Of a DNA stretch of 64,000 nt, positions 1-12,163 are shown in pieces. The stretch spans positions 594,071 to 658,070 of the forward strand of contig VFFE01007066.1 of NCBI GenBank assembly GCA_008921705.1, given 5' to 3'. The position numbers and the translations under genes were made by a program. This DNA comes from Burhinus oedicnemus (taxonomy: Eukaryota; Chordata; Aves; Charadriiformes; Burhinidae). The notes beneath the pieces are model-generated. The model saw nothing but the letters and a program-made list of their open reading frames with translations, ran no database searches and was not told the origin of the DNA. The number at the start of each line of letters is the position of its first letter. Positions within the stretch are counted from its first letter, which is position 1.

Positions 1-124
1 AGGAAAGGAAAGGAAAGGAAAGGAAAGGAAAGGAAAGGAAAGGAAAGGAAAGGAAAGGAAAGGAAAGGAAAGGAAAGGAAAGGAAAGGAAAGGAAAGGAA
101 AGGAAAGGAAAGGAAAGGAAAGGA
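1..124. repeat. (AGGAA)n pentanucleotide microsatellite, at least 24.8 units
   Basis: The window opens inside a perfect AGGAA array: 24 full units, then AGGA, with no interruption, ending where AGGAGATGGG begins. It continues off the left edge, so its total length is unknown. The strand bias is complete purine on +, pyrimidine on -. Confidence 0.99.
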
Positions 125-1548
125 GATGGGACTGGCAGAATTTCCTAGGAAGCAATTTCCTCATGACCATGAAATGACAGAGAATCTGGTCATGGCCAAG
201 GATGAGCAAAAAAGAAAAAAGATATCAGCTACACATCTGGTTTTCGCTCTTTATCCACCCTATAACAGAGCAAAGATATGTCACATCATCTTGTGTTGTT
301 GTGTGACACCATGTCTTCATACATCATCCTGTAGCTCCTTTGAAAGGGAAGCATGATTGAAAGGGTTGTACCAGGTCACTGAGTCTTGCGGGAAGCCTTC
401 TGGTGCATGGGCACGGAGACCTAAGTCCGTGACAAATGGTTCTTCTCCTTCTCGGGAGCAGCCCCCATCCAGGCCACCACACTCTCCACTCCAGGCCATT
501 CCCCTGTCACGAGCAGGGCTTTCGAGATGCTGAGAGAAACAACAGGGGAGGGCACAGGTAGGGAGAGGTGATGCTAGGGAATTAGTTACAGTTGAGAGGA
601 AAAAAGTCCCACTCCTGACTCTTTCTTGGAGAAATCGGGCCCAAAGGCCTGGATTGTAAAGTGCAGACAGCCAACTGTCTCCCTGGCAACTGGAAAAAAC
701 ACTAGAAAGGAAAGTAGCATGTGCTGATCCTCCAGTGTGACCAGGGGATGCAAAGAGATGTTTAGGAATTGAATGGAGAAATTACACAGCCTGGGAAAGA
801 GAGGGCTATGCCTCACCCACATCTAGATGTGGCTGGTCCTCAGCAACTGGAGGGTGGATGTCTGGAGCTTAAGATGGGAGTCCAGTCTTCACTGGCTTCC
901 ACAGCTCCTAGGAACACTTGAGGACGTGGGGCACTAAGAACTGTACAATGTGCGAAGGCCAAATAATCCAGATCCCAAAGGGAAGGCAGCTCACTCTAAG
1001 CTCTCTAAGCACTTGTGTGGTCTCAGAGGAATAGGAGGGCAGTGGGATTTGGGGCAGCTCCTAGCCAAGCCAGTCTTTTCCAGCAGTTGCTTATATGGGA
1101 AGAAATACCAGAAAATTGTGCAATTTGCTCTTTGCTTGGGTTTAATCCCATTTAATAGCTATGAGGGACCTCTAATTACAAGGCTAAACCAGGAGGCAGA
1201 CTGCTAGCAAACCCAGAGCAGTGTACAGGAGTAATATCTGAGCTCTTTTAGGATCTTTCTCACTTATTTACTGTAAAAACATACTAGTGAAGTGAAAACA
1301 CTAAGTTACGCAAAAGCAGCTTGAGATGGTACACTGTCAGTGTTTTTGTAATACAGTATTTGCTCTAATATGTCCCTCATCAGAAGGCCACAAGGCTGAC
1401 TTATAGATGCTTTAAGAAACATTACTCTCAATTTACTTAGTTACTTCCTGCATTGAGAAATTCATCTGTAATGTCACAGAACGCCTCTCAGTTTCTTCAT
1501 TTCAACAGAAGAACAGCAGTAGCCCATCTCATTAAATGAAGGTGCCCA
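125..1548. other. Unassigned intergenic DNA
   Basis: I see no gene, RNA or recognisable repeat family here. Open frames are short and show no family resemblance. The region is moderately GC-rich near 360-560 and 780-1000. Confidence 0.6.
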
Positions 1549-1988
1549 TAGAATCATAGAATCCTTATGGTTGGAAGAGACCTTTAAGATCATCGAGTCC
1601 AACCATCAATGCAACACTGCCAAAACCACTACTAAACCATGTCCCTCAGCACCACGTCTGCCCGTCTTTTAAATACCTTCAGGGATGGCAATTCCACCAC
1701 TTCCCTGGGCAGCCTGTTCCAATGTTTGATAAACCTTTCTGTGAAGAAATTTTTCCTAATATCCAATCTAAACCTTCCAACTTGAGGCCATTTCCTCTTG
1801 TTGTATTGCTTGTTACTTGGGAGAAGAGACCAACCCCCACCTGGCTACAGCCTCCATTCAGGTAGCTGTAGAGAGCAATAAGGTCACCCCTCAGCCTCCT
1901 CTTCTCCAGGCTGAACAACCTCAGTTCCCTCAGCCACTCCTCATTAGGACTTGTGCTCCAGACCCCTCACCAGCTTCCTTGCCCTTCT
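1549..1988 (-). mobile_element. CR1 LINE fragment, 3' end, minus strand
   Basis: The left edge (AGAATCATAGAATCC, followed by GGTTGGAAGAGACC) is the reverse complement of a CR1 3' tail. On the minus strand, 1918-1679 reads as the C-terminal part of the CR1 ORF2 product ([13 protein letters not shown], then [12 protein letters not shown]), with frame breaks. The element is 5'-truncated, as most CR1 copies are, and fades out near 1988. It closely resembles the copy at 39075-40152, so the two probably belong to the same subfamily. Confidence 0.9.
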
Positions 1989-4900
1989 GTTGCCCTTTGT
2001 TGTCCAACGTGAACTGTGCCAGCCATGTTTGCTCCAGGGTCTGCTAGGAGCTGCATGGAATGCAAAGCTGGAAGTTAATCATTGGGCACAGAGATCAACT
2101 CCCCAGGAGGCTGAACAGGCTTTGGAGTTGCCTTAGGAGAGACAAGAAACCTTCTTTGGGTTTGTCTACTAACCAAGTGGTCCCAATGTTATAGGAGCTG
2201 CAAAACAGATGGAATATACTCTATACATTAACCTGCTTTTGTTAGCAACCACTGCAATCAGCCTCATTCTTGTATTACGGTAGCTCATTGCGGAGAAGTC
2301 AAAATTGCCTAGAAAAATTGCAGCACATAGACTGTGAGAAGATACATGAACCCACTCCAACTGTTTTGAGAATTCATGCACCTACATCAGAAAGGGGATT
2401 TCTTCCACTGATTAATAAAGATAGAAGTCCCTTTTCTTTGACTAGAACAAATGCAAAACACAAATGACTTTAGATAAAGAGCCCTCCTGGTGCACTGCGG
2501 GCTAGTGGAGGAGAGAAAGGCTGTGTGTTCCCCATGACACAGCCCACAGCCACCACCGTTTGGGAGCCAGTGGCTTTCTGAACACAAATTCCTTGGTGCT
2601 GAATGTTACCAATCCAGCAGCATTCTCACAAGAGACAGAATTGGACTTGGCAAAGAGCAGGCATAACTAGGATTCCTCTGCTCAATGTCAGGGGTGTCTC
2701 ACCCTCTCCCTTTCTCTCCCAGGGGACTGGGCTGCAAAAGGACTCCTGGAGATTCTGTGTTTTTCTTGATTCTGTTAATTCTGGGATAAAAGGGATATTT
2801 TTGGTTCTTGCTATGGGAGGAAAATATTTAGATAACTTTTGCAGTGATGATCGCAGTGCACACAACCAAAGCTCAAGCCGTATGTTCTAACTTGGCTTAC
2901 AGAGCACACTTTTCACACTATCCTCTCTCCTTATCAGCTTCTACATCTTAGGTACTTCATATGTAGAGATGCGCCTTTCCTCATACGGTAGCTTTGGCCC
3001 TAGCCAGGCTTCTACACTGCCATCTTTCACTTACCAGTCATGTGTTTCACCTACCTATCATCACTCTTCTCTTTCCAGCAATCCTCAAAGACAACCTCAA
3101 AACAACTGCTACTAAATACACTTCTTTTTGTCTTGAAAGTAAAGACTAACGGGAGAGGAATGTAGTCTAAACATTGTGCCTGGGGCAATGTGCTGCACTA
3201 GAGGTCCACTTCAGCTGTGCAATTAAGGAGTCTTAATGAGTTTTCTCATTGTTGTTTGGAATACTCTGAGACTTGGCGTTAAATAATTTGGGCAAAGCAA
3301 ATATAAAAGCCATTATTTCTAAATTAAAAATATCTGCAACAAGGCACTTTCAGTTTGGTGCAGGTTTTTAAGCAGCTTTTCCAGAAAGCCAAGAGATGTG
3401 GCCGAAATGGCTGGAACCAGTTATTGCCAACTGTCTCCATAAACTCCAGACAAATACAAAAACGCTATTGGAGAACAGTGTTTGTAGGTATTTTATGCTT
3501 TTTGTTTACGAGATGATGATAGTAAGAAATGGCTATCAAATATATGTTGGTTAGATACTGAATTCCCCATGGTTAGTTGGTTAGTTACACCTCACCATGG
3601 CCACAGTTTTGAAACCTATTTGACTCTGTCTGACCTTCTGCAGTCCAATGATTTGGGACATTTTGAATCTTGTTGTTCACAGAATCCCACAGAAGGGAAA
3701 GTCTTCCTTTTTCTAAAGTAAAATCCTGCCATTTTCCTCCTGGACTCAAGTGTTTTGATATTAAGATGACAGGCATCTTATCTAGATTCTATTTCCACAT
3801 GCAATTTTCACCCAGCAAGAAGCCTTCAGGCTTTAGATTAGATCAGGCAACAATACGATTAGAAATACAGAAGGATATAAACCATGCCGTTTCTGATTAC
3901 AAATTTCCCAGTGCAAGTTTAGAGGCCCTCTTCCGGCACTACTTCCCATACTCTTCATGTATGATATTACAGAGTCAACCAAAAACATGTGCCTCTCCTC
4001 TTTCATCTTTCAGGCTGTGTCACACCCAATTTGTAATTTGGGTAATTTCCTTCATGACAGACAACACATCAAAAGAATTAAGCATTGGGAGACCACACTT
4101 TTAATCCCAAACTGTGATTTTACATGGTTACTCCTGTGGGCTACCACACTATCTTTACCAGGATACAAAGCCTGCAATTGAGCAAAACTAACCTTCTATC
4201 CCAATGTACACCTGACAACGTACACTCAGCAGGCACAGTTATGGGAAAATAAGAGGCTAAATACGGTGCAGATAGCTCATGATACAACGTAATTTTCTCC
4301 CTTCAGTTGAAGCACACGTTTTCTCCACTACTTGGTTGCTTTGCACATGCTGTTCAAAAGTTAACCGTGAGTGTTACAGCTTCTATCCTGTGCTACGCGC
4401 AAACCAAACAAATGAAAAATACCCCTAGCCCCGGAGTGCTGCCCTGCCCATCTTATCAAAGCCACTGTAACACAAATTGGATCCTGTTATACTCTAAGCT
4501 CATAGTCCTTTCCTGCTTGTTTAAGTGTTCAAGTATTAGCACCATTTCATTCAGACAGGTGTAAAATAATTCCTTCATAAACTTTAACTTCCTAAACTCA
4601 TGATAGCTTGTTATCATTCAGCTCTAGATGCTTGCAGTCATCTTCATGCTATCATGGGCCAGGCACAGAGGGTTAGAGAGACCAAAAGCTCTCTGCCAAT
4701 TTTCCTTCCTCACTTAATACAAAAATTGCACTGAAAGTCCAAGTGTTTCCCTCTGATCTAAATTTCACTGACCAGGCACATAAACTTAATCATAACCTCC
4801 TGATCCTGACTTTTTTTTGCAGAGTTTCTTGTTCTTTCTTAGTTTCACATCTTAAGACTTGATTTCTTATTACGTGTACTCTGTGTTGCTCTGAAAAAAC

Positions 4901-7900
4901 AACCTGTGATGAACTTGAGGAGGAGAAACCCAGTAACACCTGTATTCATAATTTCTCATTTTCTTTACAATTTTACACGATGTTAGAAATTTTGTTAGAA
5001 CAGCTGTTTAGTGCTGTTTCTGCTCTCCACAAATTAATGAGACAATGGCAAAACATTCAGAAACTTCAGTGGGAATATAGCCAAGGACTACTGTTGTGAC
5101 AAGGCTGCTCTTATTCCTAAGCTTCATGAATACACTGCACTGTAGCAGTTTGAGAATCCATTTTGCTCATTTCAGCAGTCTACATTTTCATTAACAGTCA
5201 GTGCAGTTATTCCTTCCCCAGGGCCTGTAAAACTGTAAACAGCAAAAAGAATAAGAATAGGCAGTCAGTCAAATGACAGAATATTAAAAAGGTCATAAGT
5301 AGTACACAACACCAAAATAATTGAACGGCTGTATTAGGGAGTGGAATTCCAATAATAGCCTCCCAACTCCAAGATAGTATCAACACGAAAAACTAGCACA
5401 GAATGTTTAGTTCAAGTAACAGTGAATTTGGAAATCAGTTTAAAAGACAGTTTTTTTCCAACACCCTAATTTCTTTCCCAGATGTCAGCTAAATTCTGTG
5501 AGCATTACCATCCTTTCACTGGAGGTCTTAATGATGTTCCATTACATGAGAATGAAGTGCAGTTAAGAAAAGCCTCAGTTGTTCACGTTGACCCTCCACA
5601 TCCATTTCCCGTGAAACATGCTTTCCTTTGAAGTCTAACATCCAAGCTCTGCGAGACTCAGTAAATAATGTGGATCCCCCTCAAGTATGAAAATACAAGT
5701 GTCTCCACATTGGTATAGAATTAATGCGTACTGATAGTGGCTGCAACCCCAGGGAAAGAGTGGAAGAGGGAGACATATAATTGCATATTGGATGGTAGAT
5801 CAGTGATGGGCTTGTGAGCCCATCAGCCTGGGAGAGACAAACCAAGCTGCTGAGCCATTGATTATTTCAAGTGATGCGCGTAGTATTTTCTGTCCCCAAA
5901 CACCAGAATGGCTTTAGGCATTTAAGACAAACTCAATGATTTCTTCCGTTACCCTCCTGAAAGGGATGCCAGGTCTTCAAAGGCTTCAAAATTTATGCTA
6001 TTTCCATAACTATAAGAATTATTTTACTTCTAGGATTTTCATCTAAAAACTATATATAACCTTTCAGGTCTTCTGTCAGAACACTGTAGATAGGGAGAAC
6101 TCTGTGTTGCTACTGGAGACCAAAGTGAGGAAGGGATAATTTTTTCTGACAGTACCAGCTGACAACGCACTGTAAACACAGTCCTCAGCTGTAACAATGG
6201 ACGTCACCTGAAAATCACCTTTTAAACTGAAAATAAAGCATATTTGTATTCAACAGGGGAAAGATGTAGTGTGTAGCACTCACAGTTAAATGCCTGAGCA
6301 GGAGGTTTTCAAGGTTCAGGAAATTGTGAGCACATCACTGGAAATTAATGAGAGGCTTGTGTATTTCAGTGCATAGCAAGAAGGTTAATCTACAATTTTC
6401 ATTACATTGATATGTAATAACCCGTAAACAGGGTGACAATTCCTAGAGGGTGAATGTGCCGTCCTGTGACAGACTAGGAGCTGAAGAGCTCAGCGCTTCA
6501 CCCGGGCACAGAGTCACTTAAGTCTAGCTTCCACCAAGCTGACCCTACTCTTTCCTACCAGGGAAGTCAAGTCTTGGCCAATCAGTTAAACCAGTTCACA
6601 ACATTTAGTGAAATTTAGAATATACAGCCTAAACTGGCAGAAAATAGAAGTTAAAGCCTGGCATCTTGCTGAATGGTGGGAAATACTGCAGGAAACAAGC
6701 GTGGATTTGAATGAGGATGGCCAGTTTTCATCTGGCCTTCCTTTTGTTCTTTAATGACTAATGCTTCTGCTATTTCTATTTGTGAATGTTTTTTCAATAA
6801 CTTGCACTTCACAGAGGATTGTCTTCATTTTCAAATAGCGTTATTTAATATAATCATTATTTTTTAAATACTGCTGTAAATAAGGGTGTAGCACAAAAAA
6901 CCCAAAGATGATCTTATAAGCTGGAAAAGTAGTTACAACAGGCTTTCAGGTCATGCATCAGAGAGGCATTATAATTATTTTTGGCAGCTTTCAACAACAG
7001 GGCACAGAGCATTCTTTACTGCATTTCATTACAACTTTGAACAAACTTGAAGAATAAAATATTTTGCACAAATCTGCTGTTCCATAGATGTATTATGAAG
7101 TTTTTTCAGAAGTTTGCAAAAAATATTTGCTAAAAAATTAAATGAAAAAGTTATAATTTTTTTTTTAAATTTTAAAGCAAAATCCTCATTCCTCCCTTTT
7201 GTGTAATATCCAGTTACAGTTGGATCTTTCACTGTTTCATTTTGTGAGGCAGAATTGCTCTATATAAGGCAGTAAAATAATACCTCAGCAATGAATTCTT
7301 CAAGCTCTTTCTTTTAAGCATTTATATTTTCTAAAATGTTATTCTGGTTTTACCAATAGAGTCCAACTTCAGTAAGTAATTGAAACTGTATCTGTGCTCA
7401 GTAGATTGGACATCCCTGATCTGAACCACAGGGGAACAAAAATATACCTTTATCCTCTGCACTGAAACCCTGATGGTTGAAGTCAGCTCTTCCTGCTACT
7501 TTTGCAGTTTTTACAGCAGGATTAACTATTCAGTGCCAAATTCTGCCATTGGCCACAGATCCATTTGGTTTAATTACTAAATAATAGAAACATTGGAAAA
7601 ATGAAAGATCAGTTTCCAGTGTCACCTATTTAAATATATCTGGTTGTCCTTAAGACTGTTTATACCAAGGATATAAAGGAATTAATGAAGTAGACAACAT
7701 CAAGGACTGTATCACAGCTAGGAAATCACTGCTGCTTGGAAACGTGTTTTCCCAAGGTGCCCAGTATACCTTTTTGGCTAGGAGATAGCAAAAATGATGG
7801 AGTACTCTTCCTTCCTCCCCTCAATGCTCTCCCGTGGGTATCAGTAGCCTGAAGAGCTCGGCTGCTCGGCTGCTCATCGCTGCCCAGCCTCCGGGCAGTT

Positions 7901-10900
7901 CTGTTGTTTTCCAAGCATGGACAATTGTCACGCTGCAGAGAGCGTACAATGGGCGGGTGATGAGGGATTCTGGGAAGAATCTACTTTTAACCTTGTTCCA
8001 CTACTGAGAAACAGTCAGAAGGAGAATTTGTTTCAATTTCCCTTCAGAATACTGGTAGGAGACAGAGCCAAGAGTTCTTCTGCACTTGGCCAAAACCGTT
8101 CAATTTTTTCAAAGTATTCATTTAGAGAAAACAGCCTTCTAGGGGTTACAACATTCCTTGTGTTTTCCTTTCTAGCGCCAGTAAAGATTAACAGAAATTG
8201 AAATGGAGTAACACATTCAAAAAGAATGCAAGCACCTGAACAATCTGTCAGGTGAATTGATTTAACTCTAGGTAAGAAGGCAATTTTTATTGTGATTTAA
8301 ACAAATAAATTTTGGTTTATTACTTTAGATTTTCTATACAAGTGTAAACAGTTTCTTAACAATTTCAAGACTGTAGATTTTAGCCAGTACTGGAAAGTCA
8401 ACTTACTGCTTACAATTACTTAAATATAATAATATAATCCCTGATCAGTATAAAAAGATTTAACATATATTTAGTCAGATATCAAAAGCTCACATTTTTT
8501 AGTCACACAGCTTTTTATATTATTAACTTAGCATCAAATTATTTCATAATATTATTTAGAAAAAATATATACAGAAAACCATGAGAATTCTTCCTGAGGT
8601 CAAGCTGCATTGTATATGCATAAAAATCTGGTGTATTAAGCAGAAAGGAAGTATTTGTCCCAACTGAATTAATAGTTTCTGGCCACCATAATCTCCAGTG
8701 CTTTGGACCTACTAATTAAAAATTTTGGATTCTCATTCTCCTTCCAGGAGAAGGAAGATGAGCCCAGCCCAGGTGGCTCTGTATGGCCTTACAGACCCCT
8801 CTTCCTGGCGTCCTGTGACTGGGTAAGAAGCCAACCTGGAATTATCCCTGAAAGTTTTCTTTCCTACAGAGAACACCCAGAGGGGCCAAACTGGGGGAGC
8901 GGCTATGAGTTTATGGGAGGAATGTCATGAGCAAACAACTGACACTTTGCGGCACTTTTGTTGTTATCATAAAACAAAAGCCCTAGCAGGTTCTGACCTG
9001 CTAAGAGGGGTATGGGCAGTTGAAGCAGATAAAACACATCCTTCCCAAACACTGCAGCATTCAGCTGTGGGGACTCCTGGAGCTGGAAGAGCAACAAAGA
9101 GACTTGAGGTGCTGGGAACGCCGAGCAGAGGGACAGTGCCAGTACCAGCAAAACAATAACACGGGCTGGGAGAAGATCACAGAGACAGTAATCCTCTAGT
9201 GCAACACAGATGTCCTAAAGGCACTCAGTCTGTTTTATCAACATCTTCCGAAATGCTTTGCCGGCATTTTTGTAGGCAGTTGCACTGTATCAGCCTGGGT
9301 TTTATCAGAGTATGCTGCAACAAACTTTGCCAAGCTCCCCACTCAGGGAGCGGCCAGGCTGCCAACCCCACTCTCCCTGCACAGGACATGAGACAACAGC
9401 GCCAGCAGCAAGTGTTTGCACATATGTGGCTGCATTTAATGCCTCTTGCAACAACATAAAATAGCTCTGTTTGCTTTTATTTTGTCATAAGGGTTTCTTC
9501 ACTCTCAAGCTGGAGCGGAAGAGTATTTCCTTGCTTGATTAATGCCCCTCTAGCAAAATGACTTATAAATAGATGTAGAGCAGGTGTTGCTGAAGTGTAG
9601 AGGGCTTGAGCCCGTCTACCACATTCGGTTTCATAATCACGAACATACCGCTTTCCAAGACTTAGCCCTCCTCTTTTCCATTCTTCTGACTCAAAAATAG
9701 GCCTCTGTTAGATCCTTTCATAACCACCATATGGTGCCTAGAAAACCTTTCATATATCTGCAGTTCCCCAGGGCCTGCTCTAGATTTAAGAAATACATTT
9801 CTGAGGATGTCAATCATTTACGCTAGCTCAAACAATTTTTAGAGGTGGGGCTTTTTACCTGTTTTCTAGTGCTCAATACACTTGTTCAGAAAATAGGCAG
9901 TGTCTCAAGACAAGCGTCTCCTCAGTAAAACTTTCTATTGCCTTTTTGATACATCAGATTTTATGCCTTTTGATTTACAATGCTTGCTCTTGCAATAAAA
10001 ATACATGGAAGTGCAAGATTTCTCTTCAGTTCCCTCAGCACATTCATTACATCCCCTCTTACCCATATTCTCCCTGCCTACCATTTGTCTGGCTTATCTC
10101 TTACCTACTTTTCTCAGTAGCTTTTATTTCAAAAATCCTTTTGCAAACAGGATCAAATGCTGTGCTTCAGATCAGGGTGCGATGTGGATTTCAAATACCA
10201 CATGATTACCTTTGCAGTAGTATTTAGCTAGATCCTTATCCCTCCTCTCACACTTTATGACATGGCCACCGCCACATTCTGATCAGCTTCCTTTAATTTC
10301 ATCCTGGCAAGGTTTATAGGTACTTCAAGTTTCTTTCCCATTGTGGGTTGTTTTTATCAAGCCTGAATTATACCTACATTGGGCCCAGGTTGGTTAGGTT
10401 TATCTGAAATCTTCAGGTTTTATCTTTTAAACTAAATTTCTTCTTGAAAACTGTAAGATAGGAGACATTCACATTTATTTCCTTATCCTCTTTGTTTTAA
10501 TGGCTTCTGTAATTCCTTCTGTTCCAGGGGTGAGGATAATTAGTAACCAGTCTTAAAAGATTTTATAGTTTTGGAGTGTACTATTGCTAGAATGAATATT
10601 CCCATTCTTCTGAAGGCATTTTAAGACAGCTGGAGGTAGGTGAATTGATCTGAAGAAATTACCATCTGGACTTTCCTACAGAAAAGCCTAAAGATATACG
10701 CTGAAGTTCAAGAAGTTAATTAATTCCTTCCTATTCTTTCTGGAAGTTCCTTGGTCTACCTGGTTTTGACCCCTCAAAAGGAAGCAGAAATACTTAACAA
10801 TAATCACACAGGTTGCCTTACTTAAACCACTGAAATATCAAGGACTTGCTCCAGTTTGTGCAGGCAGTTTGTTCTGGGGAGATTTCTGCCCAACTTATCA

Positions 10901-10932
10901 CCCTAGGTGTTCGATCAGAGTTTTTCCAAGTA
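1989..10932. other. Long AT-rich intergenic stretch, no gene seen
   Basis: This is nine kilobases without a supportable exon. The longest open frame (3670-4104, +, 144 codons) has no recognisable motif and is flanked by stops in an AT-rich setting. A GC-richer patch lies at about 7800-7960. The part around 8400-8580 is extremely AT-rich (repeated ATATAATA-type motifs). I recognise no transposon, tRNA or structured RNA. Confidence 0.6.
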
Positions 10933-10933
10933 T

Positions 10934-12163
10934 CATGGAATCATAGAAACCTAGAATCATAGAATGTTTTGGGTTGGAAGGGACCTTAAAGATCATCTAG
11001 TTCCAACCCCCCTGCCATGGGCAGGGACACCTTCCACTAGACCTGATTGCTTAAAGCCCTGTCCAACCTGGCCTTGAACACCTCCAGGGATGGGGCCTCC
11101 ACAACTTCTCTGGACAATCTGGGTGAGTGTCTCGCCACCCTCACAATAAAGAATTTCTTCCTAATATCTAAGCTACATTTCCCCTCTTTCAGTTTAAAAC
11201 CGTTCCCCTTCATCCTGTGGCTCCACTCCCTGGTCAAGAGTCTCTCCACAGCTTTCCAGTAGTCCCTTTAGGGACTGGAAGGGTCTCTAAGGTCTCCCTG
11301 GAGCCTTCCTTTCTCCAGGCTGAACACCACCAACTCTCTCAGCCTGTCCTCACAGCAGAGGTGCTCCAGCCCTTGCATCATCTTCGTGGCCTCTGGACCC
11401 GCTATAACAGATCCATGTCCTTCTGATGTTGGGGGCCCCAGAGCTGGACACAGCACTGCAGGGGGGTCTTACCAGATTGGAGCAGAGAGGCAGAATCCCC
11501 TCCCTTGCCCTGCTGGCCACGCTGCTGGGGATGCAGCCCACGATGCAGTTGGCTTTCTGGGCTGCGAGCACACATTGCCGGCTCATGTTGAGCTTCTCAT
11601 CAACCAGCACCCTCAAGTCCCTCTCCTCAGGGCTGCTCTCCATCCATTCTCCACCCAGCCTGGATTTGTGCATGGGATTGTCCTGACCCATGTGTAGGAC
11701 CTTGCACTTGGCCTTGTTCAACTTCATGAGGTTCGCACAGGCCCACCTCTCAAGCCTGTCCAGGTCCCTCTGCATGGCATCTCTTCCCTCCAGCATGTCG
11801 ACTGCTCCACACAGCTTGGTGTCATTGGCAAACTTGTTGAGGGTGCACTCAACCCCACTGTCCATGTTGCCAACAAAGATGTTAAACAGCACTGGTCCCA
11901 GTACTGACCCCTGAGGAGCGCCATTCGTCACTGCTCGCCAATTGGACATTGAGCCATTGCCCGCAACTCTGAGTGCAGCCATCCAGCCAGTTCCTTATCC
12001 ACCGAGTGGTCCATTGGTCAAATACATGTCTCTCCAATTTAGAGATGAGGATGTCATGCAGGACAGTGTCAAATGCTTTGCACAAGTCAAGGCAGATGAT
12101 CTCAGTTGCTCTTTCTTATCCACTAATGCTGTGACCCCGTCGTAGAAGGCCATCAAATTTGTG
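10934..12163 (-). mobile_element. CR1 LINE, 1.2-kb 3' part with degenerate reverse transcriptase, minus strand
   Basis: The 3' tail is at the left edge (GGAATCATAGAAACC, then a second AGAATCATAGAATG) and the 5'-truncated end is near 12163. Reading the minus strand leftwards gives reverse-transcriptase landmarks: [18 protein letters not shown] (about 12080-12020), [15 protein letters not shown], then FANDTKLCG where active CR1 has FADD, then RDLDRLERWA and SPEERDLRVLVDEKLN. Frameshifts separate these blocks, and one catalytic aspartate is replaced by asparagine. This is a dead copy with no gene function implied. Confidence 0.95.

Noticed and set aside
3670..4104. 144-codon plus-strand open frame
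   Set aside because: No recognised domain, no splice or promoter context; a length expected occasionally by chance in 64 kb of six-frame sequence.
11350..11982. 210-codon minus-strand frame as a host gene
   Set aside because: It is CR1 reverse transcriptase sequence with a mutated active site and frameshifts on both sides.
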